A stretch of 64,000 bases of DNA from Eutreptiella sp. 'Long Island Sound 2002' (Eukaryota > Euglenozoa > Euglenophyceae > Eutreptiales > Eutreptiaceae), in the NCBI GenBank assembly GCA_964036045.1, contig OZ038402.1, positions 11,985,739 through 12,049,738 of the forward strand, written 5' to 3'. How positions within the stretch are numbered: the stretch's first letter is position 1; each line of letters begins with the position of its first letter. A program made the translations under genes and the position numbers. Positions 52,255-61,760 of the stretch are shown here, one piece after another. The notes below the pieces were generated by a model. That model had not been told where the DNA came from. It did no database searches and worked only from the letters and a program-made list of their open reading frames with translations.

Positions 52255-53525
52255 GTAATTGCTTTTGGTCACTTCAGCTGCCGCGCGAGTTCTGGGGGGC
52301 CTTTCGCGTCTCGGATGGAGAGGGGGGGGTGTTGGCTTTCCGGTGCTTGCCCTTTGGGTGGAAGTACAGCCCCCTCCTGTGCCAGCGGGTGTTAGAGGGT
52401 CTGGTGGCCGGCGCGGGGCTGTTGGGGGTGCTGGTTTTAATTTACTTGGATGATGTCCTGGTTGTGGGGCGCGGCCGCGCGCGTGTGCGAGAGCAGACGG
52501 CAAGGGCGGCGGAGGCGTTGCGCCGTGCAGGTGCTGTAGTCAGCCCAAAGAGTACGTTAGAGCCTGTGCAGCGGCTGGTGTGGCTGGGGAAGGATATTGA
52601 TTTGCAGGGGGGGGAGGTGCGGACTGCTGGCAACGCGTGGGAAGCTCTGTTTGCGCATTGGTTGAGGTTGTCTGTGGGACCCTGTAGGGTAAAACGGCTG
52701 CAGCAGTTCTTGGGGCGGGCACAGTGGATATGTCGCCCGGGTTCTGGGCACAGTCCGCACCTGTCTGGTGTGTGGGCTCATGTGCTCTGGGCGCCCCCCC
52801 GGCTGCCGTTTACCCCAGTGCGTTTGCTTAAGTCTATGTGCGTGGCGTGCGTGCTTGCCAGGAGGCAATGGTCAGTGGTGTCCCTCCCCAGGGTGGTGAA
52901 GCGATCGCCGTTGGTTGTTTACGTCGACGCGGCGCTGGACGCGGGTGAATACCGGCTGGGCCTGTTTTCGATGGATGTGGGTTCTCGATCGGTTGTGCCC
53001 GCGGAGCAACCGCCCAACCAGCAGTGTGCGGAGGCTGCCGCGCTGCTCTGGGGCTTGAAGCTCATCCTCAATGTAGGCGTTCGGGAGGCCCATTTGTTTG
53101 GGGATAATGCGGCGGCGCTAGTGCAGTTCCTTCGGTGTAAAGCCAAGGTGGGGCGTAAATTCCAGCAGTCCATTCTGAAGCGTTTCCGCTACCTGTGGGC
53201 GTCGTGCCCAGGCTTCACGGTATATATGCACTGGGTGCGTGGTTCACATAATCCCGCTGATCCTATCAGTAGGTTGAGTGACAACTTCAATGGAGATCTG
53301 GGTTTGGCGCGCGAGGTGGCGGCGCGCAGGGTTGGGGATCTCTGGGCCTTTCCCGATAGGCGCACGGTTTTTTTGTGGACCCTGGGGGTGCCTATGGGGC
53401 CCTTTGTTCTGCCGCATTCGTGGAGAGCGGGCCTGTGGTCCCCGGGGGGTGGTGAAGGGGGGGCGGAGTTCCACGAGGTTTTTTTGCAGTACCGCTTGGA
53501 GGAGTCGGTGGGTGCAATGACTTGA
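52176..53525 (+). CDS. Reverse transcriptase palm plus RNase H (C-terminal part of pol)
   Basis: This frame has no ATG of its own at the start; numbering is from the TTG at 52176 (449 aa), and real coding probably begins after the G13 run. RT motif A is HIDLSNCFW with catalytic D25 (codon 52248-52250). Motif B-like LPFGWKYSP is at 58-66. The YLDD box is at 90-93 (52443-52454), and the thumb follows. RNase H follows with D251 (VVYVDAAL), E286 (CAEAAAL), D310 (FGDNAAAL), H358 and D362 (GSHNPADPISR), giving the full D-E-D-D set in DIRS-like arrangement. About 87 residues follow with no recognisable methyltransferase domain. The stop is TGA at 53523. The enzyme would make cDNA and remove the RNA template. 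It depends on joining to the upstream fingers segment. Confidence 0.9.
   Translation: MHEAGVGYSVPAGGGGEELCMCHIDLSNCFWSLQLPREFWGAFRVSDGEGGVLAFRCLPFGWKYSPLLCQRVLEGLVAGAGLLGVLVLIYLDDVLVVGRGRARVREQTARAAEALRRAGAVVSPKSTLEPVQRLVWLGKDIDLQGGEVRTAGNAWEALFAHWLRLSVGPCRVKRLQQFLGRAQWICRPGSGHSPHLSGVWAHVLWAPPRLPFTPVRLLKSMCVACVLARRQWSVVSLPRVVKRSPLVVYVDAALDAGEYRLGLFSMDVGSRSVVPAEQPPNQQCAEAAALLWGLKLILNVGVREAHLFGDNAAALVQFLRCKAKVGRKFQQSILKRFRYLWASCPGFTVYMHWVRGSHNPADPISRLSDNFNGDLGLAREVAARRVGDLWAFPDRRTVFLWTLGVPMGPFVLPHSWRAGLWSPGGGEGGAEFHEVFLQYRLEESVGAMT
52212..52224 (+). other. G13 run at the RT frame change
   Basis: Thirteen consecutive G lie between the RT fingers (frame 1) and motif A (frame 0). A -1 shift here joins the two halves. 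The junction could lie anywhere from about 52130 to 52224, because both frames are open there. Candidate causes are a homopolymer length error in the assembly, a disabling indel, or programmed slippage on the G run. Confidence 0.65.
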
Positions 53526-53713
53526 GGGTGTGGCGTGCGTTGCGCATGGGAGCCGCTGGGTCTCAGACCTGCGCCGGGGGGGGGGGGGGGGGGGGGTTAT
53601 GCGGCAGTTTGGCATGAACGAGACCCACGAGGAGGCGGCACACTGACGAGATGTGCCACAGGAGACGTGCGTGTTTTGCCTCGTGTTTGCGTGTTTGCTT
53701 GTGGTTTTAGCAA
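53526..53713 (+). other. 3' untranslated region of the retrotransposon
   Basis: This is 188 bp of non-coding sequence between the RNase H stop and the right terminal repeat. It contains a run of 21 G (53576-53596). An 8-bp inverted repeat, TGGGTCTC at 53557-53564 and GAGACCCA at 53620-53627, encloses the run. The last 50 bp are GT-rich. No AATAAA signal is present. No second copy of this region is found beyond the right repeat, so a complete split-direct-repeat structure (A1 ... B1-A2-B2) is not seen. The G-run length may be unreliable in the assembly. Confidence 0.6.
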
Positions 53714-53747
53714 AATCTTAGCTCAGCCGTGCCTGAGCTTTGGTTTT
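53714..53747 (+). repeat. Right 34-bp terminal direct repeat with 7-6-7 dyad
   Basis: This is identical to 48826-48859, including the dyad (arms 53720-53726 and 53733-53739, spacer CCGTGC 53727-53732). It passes directly into the 11-bp satellite at CTCGG. One site on a 4888-bp circle recombining with an identical target site would produce exactly this pair. Confidence 0.9.
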
Positions 53748-56700
53748 CTCGGAAAATTCTCAGAAAATTCTCGGAAAATTCTCGGAAAATTGACGGAAAA
53801 TTCTCGGAAAATTCTCGGAAAATTCTCGGAAAATTCTCAGAAAATTCTCGGAAAATTCTGAGAAAATTCTCGGAAAATTCTCGGAAAATTCTCAGAAAAT
53901 TCTCAGAAAATTCTCGGAAAATTCTCGGAAAATTCTCGGAAAATTCTCGGAAAATTCTCGGAAAATTCTCGGAAAATTCTCGGAAAATTCTCGGAAAATT
54001 CTCGGAAAATTGACGGAAAATTCTTGGAAAATTCTCGGAAAATTCTCGGAAAATTGACGGAAAATTCTCGGAAAATTCTCGGAAAATTCTCGGAAAATTC
54101 TCGGAAAATTCTCGGAAAATTCTCGGAAAATTCTCGGAAAATTCTCAGAAAATTCTCGGAAAATTGACGGAAAATTCTCGGAAAATTCTCGGAAAATTCT
54201 CTGAAAATTCTCGGAAACCTCTCAATAAATTCTCGGAAAATTTTCGGAAAATGCTCGGAAAATTCTCGAAAAATTCTCGGAAAATTCTCGGAAAATTCTC
54301 GGAAAATTCTCGGAAAATTCTCAGAAAATTCTCGGAAAATTCTCGGAAAATTGACGGAAAATTCTCGGAAAATTCTCGGAAAATTCTCGGAAAATTCTCA
54401 GAAAATTCTCGGAAAATTCTGAGAAAATTCTCGGAAAATTCTCGGAAAATTCTCAAAAAATTCTCGGAAAATTCTCGGAAAATTCTCGGAAAATTCTCGG
54501 AAAATTCTCAGAAATTCTCGGAAAATTCTCGGAAAATTCTCGGAAAATTCTCGGAAAATTCTCGGAAAATTCTCGGAAAATTCTCGGAAAATTCTCGGAA
54601 AATTCTCGGAAAATTCTCAGAAAATTCTCGGAAAATTCTCGGAAAATTGACGGAAAATTCTCGGAAAATTCTCGGAAAATTCTCGGAAAATTCTCAGAAA
54701 ATTCTCGGAAAATTCCCAGAAAATTCTCGGAAAATTCTCGGAAAATTCTCAGAAAATTCTCAGAAAATTCTCGGAAAATTCTCGGAAAATTCTCGGAAAA
54801 TTCTCGGAAAATTCTGGGAAAATTCTCGGAAAATTGACGGAAAATTCTCGGAAAATTCTCAGAAAATTCTCGGAAAACTCTCGGAAAATTCTCGGAAAAT
54901 TCTCGGAAAATTCTCGGAAAATTCTCGGAAAATTCTCGGAAAATTCTCGGAAAATTCTCGGGAAATTCTCAGAAAATTCTCAGAAAATTCTCGGAAAATT
55001 CTCGGAAAATTCTCGGAAAATTCTCGGAAAATTCTCGGAAAATTCTCGGAAAATTCTCGGAAAATTCTCGGAAAATTCTCGGAAAATTCTCGGAAAATTC
55101 TCGGAAAATTCTCGGAAAATTCTCGGAAAATTCTCGGAAAATTCTCGGAAAATTCTCGGGAAAATCTCGGAAAATTCTCGGAAAATTCTCGGAAAATTCT
55201 CAGAAAATTCTCGGAAAATTCTCGGAAAATTCTCGGAAAATTCTCGGAAAATTCTCGGAAAATTCTCGGAAAATTCTCGGAAAATTCTCGGAAAATTCTC
55301 GGAAAATTCTCGGAAAATCCTCGGAAAATTCTCGGAAAATTCTCGGGAAAATCTCGGAAAATTCTCGGAAAATTCTCGGAAAATTCTCGGAAAATTCTCG
55401 GAAAATTCTCGGAAAATTCTCGGAAAATTCTCGGAAAATTCTCGCAAAATTCTCGGAAAATTCTCGGAAAATTCTCGGAAAATTCTCGGAAAATTCTCGG
55501 AAAATTCTCGGAAAATTCTCGGAAAATTCTCGGAAAATTCTCGGAAAATTCTCGGAAAATTCTCGGAAAATTCTCGGAAAATTCTCGGAAAATTCTCGGA
55601 AAATTCTCGGAAAATTCTCGGAAAATTCTCAGAAAATTCTCAGAAAATTCTCGGAAAATTCTCGGAAAATTCTCGGAAAATTCTCGGAAAATTGACGGAA
55701 AATTCTCGGAAAATTCTCGGAAAATTCTCGGAAAATTCTCGGAAAATTCTCGGAAAATTCTCGGAAAATTCTCGGAAAATTCTCGGAAAATTCTCGGAAA
55801 ATTCTCGGAAAATTCTCGGAAAATTCTCGGAAAATTCTCAGAAAATTCTCAGAAAATTCTCGGAAAATTCTCGGAAAATTCTCGGAAAATTCTCGGAAAA
55901 TTCTCAGAAAATTCTCGGAAAATTCTCGGAAAATTCTCGGAAAATTCTCGGAAAATTCTCGGAAAATTCTCGGAAAATTCTCGGAAAATTCTCGGAAAAT
56001 TCTCGGAAAATTGACGGAAAATTCTCGGAAAATTCTCAGAAAATTCTCGGAAAATTCTCGGAAAATTCTCGGAAAATTCTCGGAAAACTCTCAGAAAATT
56101 CTCGGAAAATTCTCGGAAAATTCTCGGAAAATTCTCGGAAAATTCTCGGAAAATTCTCGGAAAATTCTCGGAAAATTCTCGGAAAATTCTCGGAAAATTC
56201 TCGGAAAATTCTCGGAAAATTCTCGGAAAATTCTCGGAAAATTCTCGGAAAATTCTCGGAAAATTCTCAGAAAATTCTCAGAAAATTCTCGGAAAATTCT
56301 CGGAAAATTCTCGGAAAATTCTCGGAAAATTCTCAGAAAATTCTCGGAAAATTCTCGGAAAATTCTCGGAAAATTCTCGGAAAATTCTCGGAAAATTCTC
56401 GGAAAATTCTCGGAAAATTCTCGGAAAATTCTCGGAAAATTGACGGAAAATTCTCGGAAAATTCTCAGAAAATTCTCGGAAAATTCTCGGAAAATTCTCG
56501 GAAAATTCTCGGAAAACTCTCAGAAAATTCTCGGAAAATTCTCGGAAAATTCTCGGAAAATTCTCGGAAAATTCTCGGAAAATTCTCGGAAAATTCTCGG
56601 AAAATTCTCGGAAAATTCTCGGAAAATTCTCGGAAAATTCTCGGAAAATTCTCGGAAAATTCTCGGAAAATTCTCGGAAAATTCTCGGAAAATTCTCGGG

Positions 56701-57242
56701 AAAATCTCGGAAAATTCTCGGAAAATTCTCGGAAAATTCTCAGAAAATTCTCGGAAAATTCTCGGGAAAATCTCGGAAAATTCTTGGAAAATTCTCGGAA
56801 AATTCTCAGAAAATTCTCGGAAAATTCTCGGAAAATTCTCGGAAAATTCTCGGAAAATTCTCGGAAAATTCTCGGAAAATTGACGGAAAATTCTCGGAAA
56901 ATTCTCAGAAAATTCTCGGAAAATTCTCGGAAAATTCTCGGAAAATTCTCGGAAAATTCTCGGAAAATTCTCGGAAAATTCTCGGAAAATTCTCGGAAAA
57001 TTCTCGGAAAATTCTCGGAAAATTCTCGGAAAATTCTCAGAAAATTCTCAGAAAATTCTCGGAAAATTCTCGGAAAATTCTCGGAAAATTCTCGGAAAAT
57101 TCTCGGAAAATTCTCGGAAAATTCTCGGAAAATTCTCGGAAAATTCTCGGAAAATTCTCGGAAAATTCTCGGAAAATTCTCGGAAAATTCTCAGAAAAAT
57201 CTCGGAAAATTCTCGGAAAATTCTCGGAAAATTCTCGGAAAA

Positions 57243-59531
57243 TTGACGGAAAATTCTCGGAAAATTCTCAGAAAATTCTCGGAAAATTCTCGGAAAATTC
57301 TCGGAAAATTCTCGGAAAACTCTCGGAAAATTCTCGGAAAATTCTCGGAAAATTCTCGGAAAATTCTCGGAAAATTCTCGGAAAATTCTCGGAAAATTCT
57401 CGGAAAATTCTCGGAAAATTCTCGGAAAATTCTCGGAAAATTCTCGGAAAATTCTCGGAAAATTCTCGGAAAATTCTTGGAAAATTCTCGGAAAATTCTC
57501 GGAAAATTCTCGGAAAATTCTCGGAAAATTCTCGGAAAATTCTCGGAAAATTCTCGGAAAATTCTCGGAAAATTCTCGGAAAATTCTCGGAAAATTCTCG
57601 GAAAATTCTCGGAAAATTCTCGGGAAAATCTCGGAAAATTCTCGGAAAATTCTCGGAAAATTCTCAGAAAATTCTCGGAAAATTCTCGGGAAAATCTCGG
57701 AAAATTCTCGGAAAATTCTCGGAAAATTCTCAGAAAATTCTCGGAAAATTCTCGGAAAATTCTCGGAAAATTCTCGGAAAATTCTCGGAAAATTCTCGGA
57801 AAATTGACGGAAAATTCTCGGAAAATTCTCAGAAAATTCTCGGAAAATTCTCGGAAAATTCTCGGAAAATTCTCGGAAAATTCTCGGAAAATTCTCGGAA
57901 AATTCTCAGAAAATTCTCAGAAAATTCTCGGAAAATTCTCGGAAAATTCTCGGAAAATTCTCGGAAAATTCTCAGAAAATTCTCGGAAAATTCTCGGAAA
58001 ATTCTCGGAAAATTCTCGGAAAATTCTCGGAAAATTCTCGGAAAATTCTCGGAAAATTCTCAGAAAAATCTCGGAAAATTCTCGGAAAATTCTCGGAAAA
58101 TTCTCGGAAAATTGACGGAAAATTCTCGGAAAATTCTCAGAAAATTCTCGGAAAATTCTCGGAAAATTCTCGGAAAATTCTCGGAAAACTCTCGGAAAAT
58201 TCTCGGAAAATTCTCGGAAAATTCTCGGAAAATTCTCGGAAAATTCTCGGAAAATTCTCGGAAAATTCTCGGAAAATTCTCGGAAAATTCTCAGAAAATT
58301 CTCAGAAAATTCTCGGAAAATTCTCGGAAAATTGTCGGAAAATTCTCGGAAAATTCTCGGAAAATTCTCGGAAAATTCTCGGAAAATTGACGGAAAATTC
58401 TCGGAAAATTCTCAGAAAATTCTCGGAAAATTCTCGGAAAATTCTCGGAAAATTCTCGGAAAACTCTCGGAAAATTCTCGGAAAATTCTCGGAAAATTCT
58501 CGGAAAATTCTCGGAAAATTCTCGGAAAATTCTCGGAAAATTCTCGGAAAATTCTCGGAAAATTCTCGGAAAATTCTCGGAAAATTCTCGGAAAATTCTC
58601 GGAAAATTCTCGGAAAATTCTTGGAAAATTCTCGGAAAATTCTCGGAAAATTCTCGGAAAATTCTCGGAAAATTCTCGGAAAATTCTCGGAAAATTCTCG
58701 GAAAATTCTCGGAAAATTCTCGGAAAATTCTCGGAAAATTCTCGGAAAATTCTCGGAAAATTCTCGGGAAAATCTCGGAAAATTCTCGGAAAATTCTCGG
58801 AAAATTCTCAGAAAATTCTCGGAAAATTCTCGGGAAAATCTCGGAAAATTCTCGGAAAATTCTCGGAAAATTCTCAGAAAATTCTCGGAAAATTCTCGGA
58901 AAATTCTCGGAAAATTCTCGGAAAATTCTCGGAAAATTCTCGGAAAATTGACGGAAAATTCTCGGAAAATTCTCAGAAAATTCTCGGAAAATTCTCGGAA
59001 AATTCTCGGAAAATTCTCGGAAAATTCTCGGAAAATTCTCGGAAAATTCTCAGAAAATTCTCAGAAAATTCTCGGAAAATTCTCGGAAAATTCTCGGAAA
59101 ATTCTCGGAAAATTCTCAGAAAATTCTCGGAAAATTCTCGGAAAATTCTCGGAAAATTCTCGGAAAATTCTCGGAAAATTCTCGGAAAATTCTCGGAAAA
59201 TTCTCAGAAAAATCTCGGAAAATTCTCGGAAAATTCTCGGAAAATTCTCGGAAAATTGACGGAAAATTCTCGGAAAATTCTCAGAAAATTCTCGGAAAAT
59301 TCTCGGAAAATTCTCGGAAAATTCTCGGAAAACTCTCGGAAAATTCTCGGAAAATTCTCGGAAAATTCTCGGAAAATTCTCGGAAAATTCTCGGAAAATT
59401 CTCGGAAAATTCTCGGAAAATTCTCGGAAAATTCTCAGAAAATTCTCAGAAAATTCTCGGAAAATTCTCGGAAAATTGTCGGAAAATTCTCGGAAAATTC
59501 TCGGAAAATTCTCGGAAAATTCTCGGAAAAT
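57243..59531. repeat. 1144-bp (104-monomer) tandem duplication in the right arm
   Basis: GACGG landmarks at about 57243 and 58387, the rare CTTGG variant at 57477 and 58621, and the GTCGG variant at 58332 and 59476 are each 1144 bp apart. 1144 is exactly 104 x 11. This defines a second, larger higher-order arrangement distinct from the roughly 50-monomer units of the left arm. Confidence 0.75.
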
Positions 59532-61379
59532 CCTCGGAAAATTCTCGGAAAATTCTCGGAAAATTCTCGGAAAATTCTCGGAAAATTCTCGGAAAATTCT
59601 CGGAAAATTCTCGGGAAAATCTCGGAAAATTCTCGGAAAATTCTCGGAAAATTCTCAGAAAATTCTCGGAAAATTCTCGGGAAAATCTCGGAAAATTCTC
59701 GGAAAATTCTCGGAAAATTCTCAGAAAATTCTCGGAAAATTCTCGGAAAATTCTCGGAAATTTCTCGGAAAATTCTCGGAAAATTCTCGGAAAATTCTCC
59801 GAAAATTCTCAGAAAATTCTCGGAAAATGCTCGGAAAATTCTCGAAAAATTGTCGGAAAATTCTCAGAAAATTCTCGGAAAATTCTCGGAAAATTCTCAG
59901 AAAATTCTCAGAAAATTCTCGGAAAATTCTCGGAAAATTCTCGGAAAATTCTCGGAAAATTCTCGGAAAATTCTCGGAAAATTCTCGGAAAATTCTCGGA
60001 AAATTCCCGGAAAATTGACGGAAAATTCTTGGAAAATTCTCGGAAAATTCTCGGAAAATTGACGGAAAATTCTCGGAAAATTCTCGGAAAATTCTCGGAA
60101 AATTCTCAGAAAATTCTCGGAAAATTCTCGGAAAATTCTCGGAAATTTCTCGGAAAATTCTCGGAAAATTCTCGGAAAATTCTCCGAAAATTCTCAGAAA
60201 ATTCTCGGAAAATGCTCGGAAAATTCTCGAAAAATTGTCGGAAAATTCTCAGAAAATTCTCGGAAAATTCTCGGAAAATTCTCAGAAAATTCTCAGAAAA
60301 TTCTCGGAAAATTCTCGGAAAATTCTCAGAAAATTCTCAGAAAATTCTCGGAAAATTCTCGGAAAATTCTCGGAAAATTCTCGGAAAATTCTCAGAAAAT
60401 TCTCGGAAAATTCTCGGAAAATTCTCGGAAAATTCTCGGAAAATTCTCGGAAAATTCTCGGAAAATTCTCGGAAAATTCTCAGAAAAATCTCGGAAAATT
60501 CTCGGAAAATTCTCGGAAAATTCTCGGAAAATTGACGGAAAATTCTCGGAAAATTCTCAGAAAATTCTCGGAAAATTCTCGGAAAATTCTCGGAAAATTC
60601 TCGGAAAACTCTCGGAAAATTCTCGGAAAATTCTCGGAAAATTCTCGGAAAATTCTCGGAAAATTCTCGGAAAATTCTCGGAAAATTCTCGGAAAATTCT
60701 CGGAAAATTCTCGGAAAATTCTCAGAAAATTCTCAGAAAATTCTCGGAAAATTCTCGGAAAATTGTCGGAAAATTGTCGGAAAATTCTCGGAAAATTCTC
60801 GGAAAATTCTCGGAAAATCCTCGGAAAATTCTCGGAAAATTCTCGGAAAATTCTCGGAAAATTCTCGGAAAATTCTCGGAAAATTCTCGGAAAATTCTCG
60901 GGAAAATCTCGGAAAATTCTCGGAAAATTCTCGGAAAATTCTCAGAAAATTCTCGGAAAATTCTCGGGAAAATCTCGGAAAATTCTCGGAAAATTCTCGG
61001 AAAATTCTCAGAAAATTCTCGGAAAATTCTCGGAAAATTCTCGGAAATTTCTCGGAAAATTCTCGGAAAATTCTCGGAAAATTCTCCGAAAATTCTCAGA
61101 AAATTCTCGGAAAATGCTCGGAAAATTCTCGAAAAATTGTCGGAAAATTCTCAGAAAATTCTCGGAAAATTCTCGGAAAATTCTCAGAAAATTCTCAGAA
61201 AATTCTCGGAAAATTCTCGGAAAATTCTCGGAAAATTCTCGGAAAATTCTCGGAAAATTCTCGGAAAATTCTCGGAAAATTCTCTGAAAATTCCCGGAAA
61301 ATTGACGGAAAATTCTTGGAAAATTCTCGGAAAATTCTCGGAAAATTGACGGAAAATTCTCGGAAAATTCTCGGAAAAT

Positions 61380-61760
61380 TCTCGGAAAATTCTCGGAAAA
61401 TTCTCGGAAAATTCTCGGAAAATTCTCGGAAAATTCTCGGGAATATCTCGGAAAATTCTCGGAAAATTCTCTGAAAATTCTCAAAAAATTCTCGGAAAAT
61501 TCTCGGAAAATTCTCGGAAAATTCTCGGAAAATTCTCGGAAAATTCTCGGAAAATTCTCGGAAAATTCTCGGAAAATTCTCGGAAAATTCTCGGAAAATT
61601 GACGGAAAATTCTCGGAAAATTCTCGGAAAATTCTCGGAAAATTCTCGGAAAATTCTCGGAAAATTCTCGGAAAATTCTCGGAAAATTCTCGGGAATATC
61701 TCGGAAAATTCTCGGAAAATTCTCTGAAAATTCTCAAAAAATTCTCGGAAAATTCTCGGA
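61380..61760. repeat. 253-bp (23-monomer) local duplication
   Basis: The rare variant GGGAATATCTCGG occurs near 61439 and 61692, each followed by the CTCTGAAAATTCTCAAAAAA landmark, at a spacing of 253 bp (23 x 11). The only other occurrence noticed is near 33779, which marks relatedness between that left-arm block and this one. Confidence 0.65.

Larger units (their letters stand above)
48826..53747 (+). mobile_element. Tyrosine-recombinase (DIRS-order) retrotransposon with Gag, YR, RT and RNase H
   Basis: This 4922-bp GC-rich insert interrupts the AT-rich 11-bp array. Identical 34-bp sequences lie at both edges in direct orientation. In order it holds a leader, a Gag-like ORF, a tyrosine recombinase, a reverse transcriptase and an RNase H, all on the + strand. 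No DDE integrase, aspartic protease or long terminal repeat is seen. Elements of this order use a YR to insert a circular DNA copy and do not make target-site duplications; none is evident here. No methyltransferase domain follows RNase H, unlike many DIRS1-group elements, which points to the PAT/Kangaroo/TOC-like or Ngaro-like groups. The YR lies upstream of RT, which is atypical. A TGA between gag and YR and a frame change inside RT leave it open whether this copy is active. Confidence 0.93.

Noticed and set aside
49005-53525. Host genetic code with TGA as a sense codon
   Set aside because: The YR and RNase H frames both end at TGA at sensible domain ends, and no TGA lies inside a recognisable domain.
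48815-53760. Target-site duplication around the retrotransposon
   Set aside because: The flanks TTCTCG and CTCGG are ordinary satellite phase. No extra repeat beyond the monomer pattern can be shown, as expected for YR insertion.
53748-53800. B2 segment completing a split direct repeat
   Set aside because: The sequence beyond the right 34-bp repeat is plain 11-bp satellite with no match to the 3' UTR.
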